Source: Alphaproteobacteria bacterium | Lineage (GTDB): Bacteria; Pseudomonadota; Alphaproteobacteria; Micropepsales; Micropepsaceae | Length of the DNA: 47,989 nt | Assembly (NCBI GenBank): GCA_028865545.1 | Contig: JAGWJY010000027.1 | Coordinates: 1-47,989, forward strand | Direction: 5' to 3' | Part shown: piece after piece, positions 19,821 through 29,355 of the stretch | How the letters are laid out: each line of letters opens with the position of its first letter | Numbering within the stretch: position 1 is the first letter of the stretch | Made by a program: the position numbers and the translations under genes | The notes under the pieces: model-generated | Told to the model about the DNA's origin: nothing | The model's database searches: none | Seen by the model: the letters and a program-made list of their open reading frames with translations, nothing else

Positions 19821-20480
19821 ATGCGTGACGCTACTTTCAGATCGAATACTTTTCCGGCGGTCCGGCTGTTTCGGCTGACGCTCGCCGCGTTTGCTCTCGC
19901 GGTGGTTTTCACCGCGGCTTCCCGGCCGGCGTTGGCCGCAAACCCGGCCGAGCAATTCGTCACCGACAACGTGCAGAAGGGCCTGACGCTTCTCAACGAC
20001 AAGCAGTTGTCGAAGGATCAGCGCCGCACGCAGTTCCGCGACTTCCTACTCGGTCTGACCGACATCAAGGCGATCGCCGACTATACGCTGGGACAGTACC
20101 GTCGCGGGGCATCACCCGCCGTGCTCGGCGCCTATGAGGACTCGTTCAAGGAATACGCGCTGGCCGTCTATCAATCCTATTTCGCGAAATATTCCGGCCA
20201 GACGCTGAAAGTGATGGGTTCCTATCCGCTGGGCGGCGGCGAGACCATCGTCAAGACCGTGATGCTCGATCCCGATGGCAAGTCCGACGGCAAGCCGCTG
20301 GAGGTGAACTTCCGCGTAACCGGCGAGAACGGACGTCTGGTCGTCGTCGACTTTTCGGTGGAAGGCGTGTGGGTGCGCGAGCTGGAGCGCAACGATTTCA
20401 CCTCTTATCTGGGGCAGAACAACGGCGACGTGGCCATGCTGACGGCCATGCTGAAGAAGAAGACCCAGATGATGCAGTGA
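19821..20480 (+). CDS. MlaC/Ttg2D-family phospholipid-binding periplasmic protein (orphan)
   Basis: This is a 219-residue periplasmic protein with a signal peptide (hydrophobic core about 17-38, cleavage near RPALA-A). The mature part follows the MlaC pattern: AEQFVTDNVQKGLTLL at the start, the DIKAIADYTLGQYRR segment where the family usually has F-x-D-x2-xMAR-x2-LG-x2-W, then FKEYALAVYQSYFAKYSG and a C-terminal beta-sheet with VVVDFSVEGVWV. MlaC proteins shuttle lipids between an inner-membrane MlaFEDB transporter and outer-membrane MlaA. No mlaFEDB genes are nearby, so the partner is elsewhere or different. A TTG at 19800 is in frame, but the ATG at 19821 has AGGGG at a better distance. A second relative, hpnM, lies at 29.3-30.0 kb. 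Confidence 0.85.
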   Translation: MRDATFRSNTFPAVRLFRLTLAAFALAVVFTAASRPALAANPAEQFVTDNVQKGLTLLNDKQLSKDQRRTQFRDFLLGLTDIKAIADYTLGQYRRGASPAVLGAYEDSFKEYALAVYQSYFAKYSGQTLKVMGSYPLGGGETIVKTVMLDPDGKSDGKPLEVNFRVTGENGRLVVVDFSVEGVWVRELERNDFTSYLGQNNGDVAMLTAMLKKKTQMMQ

Positions 20481-20487
20481 GCCGCAA

Positions 20488-22146
20488 TCAGCCCCGGGTG
20501 AACCGCTTGTACTTGATGCGGTGGGGTTGATCGGCGTCGATGCCGAGGCGGCGTTTCTTGTCGGCCTCGTAGTCCTGGAAGTTGCCCTCGAACCACTCCA
20601 CATGGCTGTCGCCTTCGAAGGCCAGCATGTGGGTGGCGATGCGGTCCAGGAACCAGCGGTCATGGCTGATAATCATGGCGCAGCCCGCGAACTCTTCCAG
20701 CGCCAGTTCCAGCGCCCGCAAAGTTTCGACGTCGAGATCGTTGGTCGGTTCGTCGAGCAGCAGAAGATTGGCGCCCGACTTCAGCATCTTGGCGAGATGA
20801 ACGCGGTTGCGTTCGCCGCCCGATAGCTGGCTGAGTTTTTTCTGCTGGTCGCCGCCCTTGAAGTTGAAGGCGCCGACATAGGCGCGGCTTTGCATGGTGC
20901 GCTTGCCCAGCTCCAGCACGTCCAAGCCGCCGGAAATTTCCTCCCACACGGTCTTTTTCGGATCGAGATCGTCGCGGGACTGATCGACATAGCCGATGTG
21001 CACCGTCTCGCCGACACGCAGCGTGCCAGCATCGGGCTTTTCCTGGCCGGTAAGAAGTTTGAACAGCGTGGTCTTGCCGGCGCCGTTCGGGCCGATGACG
21101 CCGACAATACCGCCCGGCGGCAGGCTGAAGTTCACATTCTCGAACAGTTCGCGGTCGCCGAAACCCTTCATCAGGCCTTCCGCCTCCACCACCAGGGAGC
21201 CCAGCCGCTCGGCGACCGGAATGACGATCTGCGCCGCGGTGCCGCGCTGTTCCTGAGACTTGGCCAGCAGCTCTTCATACGAACTGATGCGCGCCTTGCT
21301 CTTGGCCTGGCGGGCGCGCGGGCTTTGCTGAATCCATTCGCGTTCGCGAGCGATGGTGCGTTCACGCGCAGCTTCTTCCTGGCCTTCCTGATGCAGACGC
21401 TTTTCCTGCACCACCAGGAAGGAGGAGTAATTGCCCTCGTGCGGGATGCCGCGGCCCCGATCCAGCTCCAGAATCCAGCCGGTGACATTGTCGAGGAAGT
21501 AACGGTCATGGGTGACCAGGATCACGCAGCCCTTGTATTCGCGCAGCGTGTGCTCCAGCCACGCCACCGACTCCGCGTCCAGATGGTTGGTGGGTTCGTC
21601 GAGCAGCAGAATATCGGGCGCATCCAGCAGCAGCTTGCACAGCGCCACGCGGCGCTTTTCGCCGCCCGACAGTGTGGAAACCTGGGCATCGCCCTCGGGG
21701 CAGCGCAGCGCGTCCATCGCCTGGTCGATCTGGCTGTCGAGGTCCCACAGACCCTGCGCCTCGATCTCGTCCTGCAGGCGCGCCATCTCGTCGGCGGTCT
21801 CGTCGGTGTAGTTCGAGGCAATCTCGTTGTAGCGGTCCACCAGCGCCTGCTTGGCGGCCACGCCTTCCATCACATTGCCGCGCACGTCCTTGGTGGGATC
21901 GAGCTGCGGCTCCTGCGGCAGGTAGCCCATGCGGACACCGTCCGCCGCCCAGGCCTCGCCGGTGAACTCCTTGTCGAGCCCCGCCATGATCCGCATCAGC
22001 GTGGACTTACCGGCACCGTTGACGCCGACGATGCCGATCTTCGCGCCCGGATAGAACGACAGCCAGATGTCTTTCAGCACCTGACGGCCGCCGGGGTAGG
22101 TCTTCGACAGACCCTTCATCACGAAAACGTATTGCGGCCCGGCCAT
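20488..22146 (-). CDS. ettA: Energy-dependent translational throttle protein EttA (ABC-F)
   Basis: EttA is a soluble ABC-F ATPase that binds the ribosomal E site and gates early elongation according to ATP/ADP balance. The 552-residue protein has two complete nucleotide-binding domains. The first has [18 protein letters not shown] and [11 protein letters not shown]; the second has [18 protein letters not shown] and [11 protein letters not shown]. They are joined by the long charged linker typical of ABC-F, and the EttA 'arm' insertion is in the first domain. Length and the opening [24 protein letters not shown] N-terminus match EttA. The ATG at 22146 has AAGGA six bases upstream; the frame is open 19 codons further. 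It is convergent with the mlaC-like gene, 7 bp away. Confidence 0.95.
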   Translation of the reverse strand: MAGPQYVFVMKGLSKTYPGGRQVLKDIWLSFYPGAKIGIVGVNGAGKSTLMRIMAGLDKEFTGEAWAADGVRMGYLPQEPQLDPTKDVRGNVMEGVAAKQALVDRYNEIASNYTDETADEMARLQDEIEAQGLWDLDSQIDQAMDALRCPEGDAQVSTLSGGEKRRVALCKLLLDAPDILLLDEPTNHLDAESVAWLEHTLREYKGCVILVTHDRYFLDNVTGWILELDRGRGIPHEGNYSSFLVVQEKRLHQEGQEEAARERTIAREREWIQQSPRARQAKSKARISSYEELLAKSQEQRGTAAQIVIPVAERLGSLVVEAEGLMKGFGDRELFENVNFSLPPGGIVGVIGPNGAGKTTLFKLLTGQEKPDAGTLRVGETVHIGYVDQSRDDLDPKKTVWEEISGGLDVLELGKRTMQSRAYVGAFNFKGGDQQKKLSQLSGGERNRVHLAKMLKSGANLLLLDEPTNDLDVETLRALELALEEFAGCAMIISHDRWFLDRIATHMLAFEGDSHVEWFEGNFQDYEADKKRRLGIDADQPHRIKYKRFTRG

Positions 22147-22218
22147 CAGGTATCCTTTGCGGAGGCGTGTGTGGCGTTTTAGTTTGCTGGGTGGCCGGGT
22201 CAAGCCCAGCCCTGGAGC

Positions 22219-23337
22219 TCAGAACTTGATCTTCGCCCGCGAGAGCAGCGAAACGGCATTGGTGCCGTTCTGGCCGCCGAGATTCGTCTGATAGGACGCG
22301 TTGGCCTGCAGCGCCACCGAGTTACCGAAGAAATTGGTGACATAGCCAAGTTCGATGTCGGTTTCCGGCGTGGTGCCGGCAAACAACTTGTCGCGACCGA
22401 AAAACTGCATGTCGTTCGAGGTTGCCGCCGCGAACGCGTTCCCGTAGCTCGGCGCCGGACGCGAGAACGCCAAACCGAGCGCATCGTTGCCGAACAGGCC
22501 CTGCTTCGCCACCGCGATGCCGTAGGACTGCGTGTGCAACTCCGACTCCAGACCGCCGCTGAAGGCACTCGGACGAAGGTCGAGCTGCGTCGTGCCTTCG
22601 CTGTAGGATGCCGTCGTTACCCAGCCGCTGCCAAAACCAACATGCGCCGAGAAGCCCAGCGAGGTGGTGCGTGCCACGTCAATCGCCGCGTTGCTTTCGC
22701 CCAGCGCGCCGGCGTGCTCGGCCGTCTGCGATGCGGTGAAGCCGACGCCTCCCCATTTCGCAAAATTCCACGCCAAGCCGGCGACCAGCGAATTTGTGCT
22801 GCGCGTATCATAGGGAAGGCCCGCACCTCCCAGCCGCGCAACCGCAAGATTGGAATTGAGCAGATACGGGTTGAGACCAGGCGCCGACGCGGCCTGACCG
22901 ATGCTGAAATACAGGTTGCGGGACAGCGCCAGCGATGCGCCGACATAGGAGCCGCCGCTCGACAGCGACAGATACGGGGATTCCACAGCCGATGCGGAAT
23001 AGAAAAGCCCGTCGAACGCATTCGTCGACGGCGCATATCCGTCGAGCACTTGCGCGACGTCGACGTTGAAACCGGTCTGCAGCGTGAAGTCGTCGAACAG
23101 CGAGAATTCGCCGACGACTTCGTTTGTGGCATAGCGCGAAAGATCCTGCGGACCCGTCGACAATCCGGGCAGCACGGATGGCAGATCGAACGAGAATGTA
23201 TAATCGGCGATGCGCGATGCCGGAGCACTGATAACGCTCCCATGCGTGGCCGCCATAGACGCGCCGGCCGACGGGGCGAGTGCCGACACGGCAACGCCCG
23301 CGGCGATAATCAGCGCGCGGTTGAATAGGCCCCTCAT
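22219..23337 (-). CDS. Putative outer-membrane beta-barrel protein
   Basis: I do not recognise a named family. The 372-residue product has a signal peptide (MRGLFNRALIIAAGVAVSALAPSA, cleavage near GASMA). The mature part is rich in Gly, Ser, Ala and aromatic residues in alternating beta-strand patterns (for example SLGFSAHVGFGSGWVTTASYSEG, shortened here as a type). The last residue is phenylalanine (AKIKF), the classic signal for outer-membrane barrel insertion. There are few charged stretches and no enzyme motif. It may be a porin-like or autotransporter-barrel-like protein. The start ATG at 23337 was chosen for the signal peptide; the frame is open to 23688, but that upstream part is cysteine- and arginine-rich and not protein-like. 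It lies downstream of a candidate promoter and divergent from the hydrolase gene. Confidence 0.7.
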   Translation of the reverse strand: MRGLFNRALIIAAGVAVSALAPSAGASMAATHGSVISAPASRIADYTFSFDLPSVLPGLSTGPQDLSRYATNEVVGEFSLFDDFTLQTGFNVDVAQVLDGYAPSTNAFDGLFYSASAVESPYLSLSSGGSYVGASLALSRNLYFSIGQAASAPGLNPYLLNSNLAVARLGGAGLPYDTRSTNSLVAGLAWNFAKWGGVGFTASQTAEHAGALGESNAAIDVARTTSLGFSAHVGFGSGWVTTASYSEGTTQLDLRPSAFSGGLESELHTQSYGIAVAKQGLFGNDALGLAFSRPAPSYGNAFAAATSNDMQFFGRDKLFAGTTPETDIELGYVTNFFGNSVALQANASYQTNLGGQNGTNAVSLLSRAKIKF

Positions 23338-23647
23338 GACACGCGTGTGCGTTAGAAACATCCCAAAATTCGACCCTGAATTTAGCAGACGATACGCCAA
23401 AAACTCAAAGGATTCCTTGGTTTTTGCGTGACATCGCCGCAACATTCGCCAACAGATTTCAGGCCGCCCGGGCTGCCCAAAACAGCAGCACGGGCCTGTA
23501 TTCTGTGGATGGCGGCGAAGTCGCCCCCATCCCCTTGTTTTCCGCGGGCACGGCTGCGGCGGCTTCAGCCGCCCATGTGTCCGGTGCCGTGCAAGGACAC
23601 GGGTCCTATTGCGCGGCTTACAGACCTTAGCCAAAGGTATCGCACAG
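23338..23647. other. Divergent promoter region with stem-loops
   Basis: No gene is supported in these 310 bp. The region separates the outer-membrane protein (minus) from the metallo-hydrolase (plus). Two hairpins are seen: GCCCG-g-GCTGC pairing with GCAGC-a-CGGGC (23466-23495), and GGCGGC-TTCA-GCCGCC (23558-23573). Both would lie in the 5' leader of the hydrolase mRNA if transcription starts upstream of them. Confidence 0.4.
23379..23408 (-). promoter_or_regulatory. Candidate sigma70-like promoter for the outer-membrane protein gene
   Basis: On the minus strand, TTGAGT (23408-23403) and TAAATT (23384-23379) are separated by 18 bp and lie about 42-70 bp upstream of the ATG at 23337. The surrounding bases are AT-rich relative to the window. 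This is a sequence match only. Confidence 0.3.
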
Positions 23648-24313
23648 ATGACACCCCCGCCCCTCAAAGCCGCGATTCTCCCGGTCACGCCCTATCAGCA
23701 GAACTGCTCGATCGTCTGGTGCACGCGCACCATGCGCGGCGCGGCCGTCGATCCGGGCGGCGAGGTGCAGAGGCTGAAGGAAGCCGCGGCGGCCAACGGC
23801 GTCACGCTCGAGAAAGTGCTGCTCACCCACGGCCATCTCGATCACGCCTCGGGCGCCGCCAAGTTGTCGCGCGAACTTGGAATTCCGATAGAAGGTCCGC
23901 ATACGGATGATATATTCTTGCTGGAAGCCCTGGGCGAGAATGCGAGACGGCCCGGCTTCGCCGATGCGGAGGCCTGCACTCCGTCGCGCTTCCTAGCCGA
24001 CGACGACACCATCTCTTTCGGCGATGTGACCTTCGGCGTGCATCACTGCCCCGGTCATACGCCCGGCCACATCGTGTTCTTTCACAAGGAAGCAAAGATC
24101 GCTTTTGTCGGCGATGTTCTGTTCAAAGGATCGATCGGCCGAACGGATTTCCCGCGCGGCGACCACGCGACGCTGATACGTTCGATCACCGAGAAATTGT
24201 GGCCGCTCGGCGATGACATGCAGTTCGTGCCCGGCCACGGGCCGATGTCGACCTTCGGCTGGGAGCGCCGGACCAACCCCTTCGTGGGTGACCTGGCCCT
24301 TGGCCGGGCGTAA
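23648..24313 (+). CDS. Metallo-beta-lactamase-fold hydrolase (YcbL/glyoxalase II-like)
   Basis: This 221-residue binuclear-metal hydrolase has the H-x-H-x-D-H motif in LTHGHLDHASGA (about 58-69), a downstream metal histidine in CPGHTPGH (about 138-145), the bridging aspartate in FVGDVLFKGSIGRTDFP, and a final histidine in PGHGPMST. This arrangement matches the YcbL/GloB-like group that hydrolyses glutathione thioesters such as S-lactoylglutathione, but the C-terminal substrate domain of true GloB is absent, so the substrate is uncertain. The ATG at 23648 was preferred over an in-frame TTG at 23609 because the protein family begins with a short ILPVTPYQQNC-like strand. It is followed by uxaA 69 bp later on the same strand. 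Confidence 0.9.
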   Translation: MTPPPLKAAILPVTPYQQNCSIVWCTRTMRGAAVDPGGEVQRLKEAAAANGVTLEKVLLTHGHLDHASGAAKLSRELGIPIEGPHTDDIFLLEALGENARRPGFADAEACTPSRFLADDDTISFGDVTFGVHHCPGHTPGHIVFFHKEAKIAFVGDVLFKGSIGRTDFPRGDHATLIRSITEKLWPLGDDMQFVPGHGPMSTFGWERRTNPFVGDLALGRA

Positions 24314-24382
24314 TGATGCATTTCCCTGCGACCCAAATGGCTCTAAGATGCGCGCATTGGCTACATCGCAAAGGAGTTCGTC

Positions 24383-25912
24383 GTGACTGATACGGGCAGA
24401 CTAGATGACACCGGTGTCATTCGTTTACATCCGAGTGACAATGTCGTCGTCGCCGCGCAGAGCGTCGCCGCGGGCACGAAGTTCACACGCGAAAACGTCA
24501 CGGCGCTGGACGCCATCCCCTTCGGTCATAAGCTTGCGACGCGCGCCATCGCCAAGGGCGAAGCGGTGCGCAAATACGGCCAAGTGATCGGGGCCGCGAC
24601 GCAGGACATCGCCGCCGGCAAGCACGTCCATGTGCACAATATGGCGTTCTCTGACCTGCGCGCCGATGCCGGAACACAGTCCGCCTATCGCCCCAACGAG
24701 GCGCCACGCACCTTCATGGGCTACAAGCGCGCCGACGGCCGCGTCGCCACGCGTAATTATGTCTGCGTCCTGACCAGCGTGAACTGCTCAGCGACGGTCG
24801 CCCGCCACATCGCCGAAGCCGCCGAGCGCAGCGGTCTGTTGCGCGACTATCCCAATGTCGACGGCATCGTGCCCATCACCCATCACAGCGGGTGCGGCAT
24901 GGCAAACAGCGGCGAGAATTACGATCTGCTGAGCCGCACGCTGTGGGGAACCGCCGCCAATCCGAATTTCGGTGCGGTGCTCCTGGTCGGCCTGGGCTGC
25001 GAGGTGATTCAACTCGCCCGTTTCAAACAGGAATACGGCCTCGCCGATGATACAAATTTCCAATCGTTCACGATCCAGGACACGGGCGGCACAAAGAAAG
25101 CCATTGCCGAGGGCCTCGAGCGGCTGCGCGCCATACTGCCGGAAGTGAACCGTGCGCAACGAAGCGAACAGCCGGCCAGCGAGATCGTCGTCGGCCTGCA
25201 ATGCGGCGGCTCCGACGCCTGGTCCGGCGTCACCGCCAACCCCGCGCTCGGCAATGCCTCGGACAGGCTGGTGGCGCTTGGCGGCACAGTGATCCTTTCG
25301 GAAACACCGGAAATCTACGGCGCGGAGCATCTCCTCTATGCGCGGGCCGCGTCGCCGGAGATCATCGACACGCTGCGCGCGCGTATCGAATGGTGGGAAC
25401 GTTACACCGCGATGTTCAACATGGAGATGAACAACAACCCCTCGCCAGGCAACAAGGCGGGCGGATTGACGACCATTCTGGAGAAGTCTCTGGGGGCCGT
25501 AGCCAAGGGCGGCACCTCGCCGCTCAACGACGTGATCGAATACGCCAAACCGCTGCGCAAGCGCGGCCTGGTATTCATGGACAGCCCCGGCCTCGATCCC
25601 TGCTCCGCCACCGGGCAGGTAGCCTCTGGTGCGACCATGATCGCATTTACCACGGGACGCGGCTCGGCCTATGGCTGCAAACCTTCCCCCTCCGTCAAAC
25701 TCGCTACCAACTCCGATATCTACAGCCGCATGAAAGACGACATGGATATCGATTGCGGGACCATCGCCACGGGTGCCTCAAGCGTCGAGGAAAAAGGCGC
25801 TGAAATCCTCGACTATCTGCTCGACATTGCCTCGGGTAAAAAGAGCAAGAGCGAAGAATTGGGCTACGGCGACACGGAATTCGTGCCCTGGCATATCGGC
25901 GCCGTTATGTAG
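24383..25912 (+). CDS. Altronate dehydratase family protein (UxaA/GarD-like)
   Basis: This 509-residue enzyme belongs to the UxaA/GarD family of iron-dependent sugar-acid dehydratases. It has an N-terminal SAF domain (about 10-90: IRLHPSDNVVVAAQ, then PFGHKLATRAIAKGE) and the larger catalytic domain (about 108-505). The latter contains RTFMGYKRADGRVATRNYV, THHSGCGM, GLGCE and GLQCGGSDAWSG, the conserved Cys/His segments that bind the metal. UxaA removes water from D-altronate to give 2-keto-3-deoxygluconate, whereas GarD acts on galactarate; sequence by eye cannot separate these. No other hexuronate genes are nearby, so it is an isolated catabolic gene. The start is GTG with AAGGAG 7 bases upstream. 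Confidence 0.88.
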   Translation: MTDTGRLDDTGVIRLHPSDNVVVAAQSVAAGTKFTRENVTALDAIPFGHKLATRAIAKGEAVRKYGQVIGAATQDIAAGKHVHVHNMAFSDLRADAGTQSAYRPNEAPRTFMGYKRADGRVATRNYVCVLTSVNCSATVARHIAEAAERSGLLRDYPNVDGIVPITHHSGCGMANSGENYDLLSRTLWGTAANPNFGAVLLVGLGCEVIQLARFKQEYGLADDTNFQSFTIQDTGGTKKAIAEGLERLRAILPEVNRAQRSEQPASEIVVGLQCGGSDAWSGVTANPALGNASDRLVALGGTVILSETPEIYGAEHLLYARAASPEIIDTLRARIEWWERYTAMFNMEMNNNPSPGNKAGGLTTILEKSLGAVAKGGTSPLNDVIEYAKPLRKRGLVFMDSPGLDPCSATGQVASGATMIAFTTGRGSAYGCKPSPSVKLATNSDIYSRMKDDMDIDCGTIATGASSVEEKGAEILDYLLDIASGKKSKSEELGYGDTEFVPWHIGAVM

Positions 25913-25984
25913 CAGCTCTTAACCAGTTGGTCCTGCCGACAGCCCATAGACGTATGGCTGCGACTCTTTGTATCGTCGCAAAGG

Positions 25985-26740
25985 ATGGTGGGGTGTCCGC
26001 TGGTGACAAAACGGCAATGTTTGGTCGCGATAACCTTTGCTTTGCTGCTGGGCGGATGCGCCAGCGGCGGGCATGACGACAGCACCAACGACCCGCTGGA
26101 ACCCGTCAACCGCAAGATATTCGCCTTCAACCATATGCTGGATGACCGTGCCGCGCTGCCGGCAGCCACCTATTACAAATCCGCCGTGCCGGACGGCGCA
26201 CGCGAGGGCGTACACAATTTCCTTTCCAATTTGACGCTGCCTATTACCTTCGCCAACGACGTGCTGCAGGGCCAGATGACGCGGGCCGGCCTTGCGGTCT
26301 GCCGCCTCGGCGTCAACACGACGATGGGCGTGCTCGGAGTCATGGATCCGGCCACCGGCATGGGATGTCCGGAACATGACGAGGATTTCGGCGAGACCTT
26401 GGCGGTCTATGGCGTTCCCGGCGGGCCCTATCTGGTGCTGCCGCTTCTCGGCTCAACCGTTCCGCGTGACGCCTTGGGCAGAATATTGGTCGACCACTAC
26501 TTCAATCCTTTGGGCTACGTGACTTATCATGGCAAGCTTTACGTCTCCCTCGGGGAGAACTTCCTGAAGCTCGTCGATCACCGTTCGCGCCACATTGGTG
26601 CATTACGCGGTATCGAACGGACTTCAATCGACTATTATGCGGCCATGCGTACCATCTATCAGCAGAAGCGCGAGACCAAAATCGAGAACGACGAAGGCCT
26701 CGCGCCAGACGCTCCAGACGAGCCCGACGTTTCGCAGTAG
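25985..26740 (+). CDS. mlaA: MlaA/VacJ-family outer-membrane lipoprotein
   Basis: MlaA is a doughnut-shaped outer-membrane lipoprotein that removes mislocalised lipid from the outer leaflet and hands it to MlaC. This protein (251 residues, or 245 from the alternative GTG at 26003) has a lipoprotein signal ending in the lipobox LLGGC. It then shows the family's DPLEPVNRKIFAFNHMLD, FLSNLTLPITFANDVLQG, DFGETLAVYGVPGGPYLVLPLLG and DYYAAMRTIYQQKRE segments. The GTG start gives a more typical lipoprotein signal, so the annotated ATG may be slightly long. hpnN follows 23 bp later on the same strand, which places this MlaA in the hopanoid transport module and not with an mlaFEDB operon. Confidence 0.93.
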   Translation: MVGCPLVTKRQCLVAITFALLLGGCASGGHDDSTNDPLEPVNRKIFAFNHMLDDRAALPAATYYKSAVPDGAREGVHNFLSNLTLPITFANDVLQGQMTRAGLAVCRLGVNTTMGVLGVMDPATGMGCPEHDEDFGETLAVYGVPGGPYLVLPLLGSTVPRDALGRILVDHYFNPLGYVTYHGKLYVSLGENFLKLVDHRSRHIGALRGIERTSIDYYAAMRTIYQQKRETKIENDEGLAPDAPDEPDVSQ

Positions 26741-26763
26741 TTTCCTCACAGGCCGAAGGCCCT

Positions 26764-29355
26764 ATGTCCATCATTGAGAAAATCGTCGCGTTCTGTTGCC
26801 GTCACGCGCACGCAGTCATCATCGTCGGCGTGCTCGCGGCCGTCGCCGGCGGCCTATACACGGCGAACCACTTCGCCATGGACACCGACAGCAGCACGCT
26901 GATCTCTCCGAACCTGCCGTGGCGGCAGCAGATGGCGCGTTTCGACAAGCTGTTCCCACAGCGCAACAACCTCATTTTGGTGGTGATCGATTCCCCGACG
27001 GCGGATCGCGCCAACTGGGCGGCCGACACGCTGGCTGCGAAACTCTCCGAAAATAAAAAACTCTTCCCTGCCGTGCGGCGCCCGGATGGCGGCCCGTTCT
27101 TCGAGCGCAACGGCTTGCTGTTCCTTTCCGAACAGGAAGTCCGCGAGACGACGCAGAAGCTGGTGACGGCGCAACCCTTCCTTGGTGCGCTCGCCGCCGA
27201 TCCGTCGTTGCGCGGCGTGATGGACAGCCTCAGCACGGCGTTGATGGGCATTGCGCACGGACAGGCCAAGCTGTCCGATATCGACGCGCCCATGGTGGCG
27301 TTCGCCGATACGCTGCAGAAGGCGATCGAGGGGAAAACGCAATTCCTCTCCTGGCGCACATTGTTCACCGGCAGTGCCGGCGGCGAAAGACTGCGCACTT
27401 TCATCGAGGTGCAGCCGAAGCTCGACTATGACGCGCTGATGCCCGGCGCAACCGCGGAAAATGCGATCCGCAATACCGCTCGCGAGCTCGGGCTGACGCC
27501 TACCAACGGCGTCCGCGTGCGACTGACCGGACCCGTGCCCCTGCAGGACGAGGAATTCGCCACGATCTCCCAGCGCGCCGACGTGATGGGGATCGCCATG
27601 CTTCTGGCCGTAACCTTGTCGTTGTGGCTGGCGGTGCATTCCTTCCGTATCATCTTCTGTATCCTGGCCACACTGTTCACGGGCCTCTCGCTGACGATGG
27701 CCGCCGGCCTGTTGATGGTCGGCGTGTTCAACATCATCTCGATAGCCTTCGTCGCCCTTTTCGTCGGCCTTGGGGTCGATTTCGCCATCCAGTTTTCGGT
27801 GCGTTACCGAGCCGAGCGACATGGCAACAACGATCTCGTCATCGCCTTGAAACATGCCGGCCGGGGCGTCGGTGTGCCTCTGGCGCTGGCGGCGGCGGCC
27901 ACGGCTGCGGGCTTCTACTCGTTCCTGCCGACCGATTATGTGGGCGTGGCGGAACTCGGCCTCATCGCCGGCGTCGGCATGGTGATCGCCTTCGTCCTCA
28001 GCATCACCTTCCTTCCGGCGCTGATCCTGTTGGTCAAACCTGCCGGAGAAGATGAACACGTCGGCTTCAAGTTCCTGGCGCCGGCCGACCGCTTCCTCGA
28101 GACGCATCGCCGCGCCGTATTGATCGTGGCCGCTCTGGCCGGGCTGGCGGCGCTGGCAACGGTGCCGTTCCTCAAATTCGATTTCAACCCTCTGGACCTC
28201 AGAAATCGTCACGTGGAATCGATGTCGACCCTGTTCGACCTGATGAAGGATCCACAGACATCGCCCAACACGATCGACGTGCTGGCGCCATCGCTCGATG
28301 CCACCGACAAGCTGGCGGACAAGCTGTCGAAGAGCCCGTTGATCGGCCAGGTTCTGACACTGAAGAGCTTCGTGCCTGACGACCAGCAAAAAAAGCTGGC
28401 CATGATTTCCGATACGGCGTTCCTGCTCGATGCGACGCTCAACCCGTTCACCGTCAAGCCGCCGCCGACGGACGGCGAAGTTGCCACGAGCATGACCGAG
28501 GCAGCGACAGCATTGCGCAAGGCCGCTGGGACACGCAAAACGAAGGCGGCGCAGGACGCGCGAAGACTGTCCGACGTGCTCGGCGTCGTAGCGCAGGGAC
28601 CGCAAAGTGTCCGGCTGACGGCAGCGAACGCACTGGTGTCAGGCCTCAACACCCTGCTCGATGAATTGCGCAGTGCGCTGCAGGCGGGGCCGGTGAGCAT
28701 CAAGACCATGCCGCCCGATCTGGTCGCCGAATGGGTGGCGAAGGACGGAACCGCACGCCTGGAAGTGTTTCCGAAGACCAACGTCAACGACAACAAATCG
28801 CTCAAGCGCTTCAGCAAGGCCGTGCTGGCGGTGACGCCCGACGCGACCGGCACCCCGATCACCATTCAGGAATCGGGTCAGACCATCATCGGCGCCTTCA
28901 TCGAGGCGGGTTTCTGGTCGTTCCTGGCGATCACGATTCTGCTGGTCATCGTCCTGCGGCGGGAGCACGACGTCATCGTGACGATCGTGCCTCTGGTGCT
29001 GACCGCGCTGCTGACCCTGGCGACATGCCGCTTGATCGGCCTGCAGCTCAACTTCGCCAACATCATCGCCCTGCCGCTGCTGCTCGGTATCGGGGTGGCG
29101 TTCGACATCTATTTTGTCGTCGCTTGGCGCGCGGGCGCGCGCAACCTGCTGCAGTCCAGTCTGACGCGGGCGGTGATCTTCAGTGCCATGACGACGGCGT
29201 CCGGCTTCGGTTCCCTGTGGCTGTCGAGCCATCCCGGAACAGCCAGCATGGGCGAGTTGCTGATCATCTCGCTCGCTTGGACGCTGCTGACGACGCTGTT
29301 CTTCCTGCCGGCGCTCCTGGGGCCGCCGCCGAAGCAGACGGTTACTGCGCCATAA
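26764..29355 (+). CDS. hpnN: Hopanoid transporter HpnN (RND superfamily, MMPL-like)
   Basis: HpnN is an inner-membrane RND transporter needed to move hopanoids from the inner to the outer membrane. The 863-residue protein has the RND two-fold repeat: a first transmembrane helix (about 15-35), a periplasmic domain (about 40-265), a block of five helices (about 270-425) containing FVGLGVDFAIQFSVRYRAE, helix 7, a second periplasmic domain (about 465-715), and a last block with LLLGIGVAFDIYFVVAWRAG. The acidic residue in each GxxxD helix is the usual proton-relay position. It forms a two-gene unit with mlaA. Its 3' end overlaps that of the convergent hpnM by 14 bp (29342-29355). Confidence 0.95.
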   Translation: MSIIEKIVAFCCRHAHAVIIVGVLAAVAGGLYTANHFAMDTDSSTLISPNLPWRQQMARFDKLFPQRNNLILVVIDSPTADRANWAADTLAAKLSENKKLFPAVRRPDGGPFFERNGLLFLSEQEVRETTQKLVTAQPFLGALAADPSLRGVMDSLSTALMGIAHGQAKLSDIDAPMVAFADTLQKAIEGKTQFLSWRTLFTGSAGGERLRTFIEVQPKLDYDALMPGATAENAIRNTARELGLTPTNGVRVRLTGPVPLQDEEFATISQRADVMGIAMLLAVTLSLWLAVHSFRIIFCILATLFTGLSLTMAAGLLMVGVFNIISIAFVALFVGLGVDFAIQFSVRYRAERHGNNDLVIALKHAGRGVGVPLALAAAATAAGFYSFLPTDYVGVAELGLIAGVGMVIAFVLSITFLPALILLVKPAGEDEHVGFKFLAPADRFLETHRRAVLIVAALAGLAALATVPFLKFDFNPLDLRNRHVESMSTLFDLMKDPQTSPNTIDVLAPSLDATDKLADKLSKSPLIGQVLTLKSFVPDDQQKKLAMISDTAFLLDATLNPFTVKPPPTDGEVATSMTEAATALRKAAGTRKTKAAQDARRLSDVLGVVAQGPQSVRLTAANALVSGLNTLLDELRSALQAGPVSIKTMPPDLVAEWVAKDGTARLEVFPKTNVNDNKSLKRFSKAVLAVTPDATGTPITIQESGQTIIGAFIEAGFWSFLAITILLVIVLRREHDVIVTIVPLVLTALLTLATCRLIGLQLNFANIIALPLLLGIGVAFDIYFVVAWRAGARNLLQSSLTRAVIFSAMTTASGFGSLWLSSHPGTASMGELLIISLAWTLLTTLFFLPALLGPPPKQTVTAP

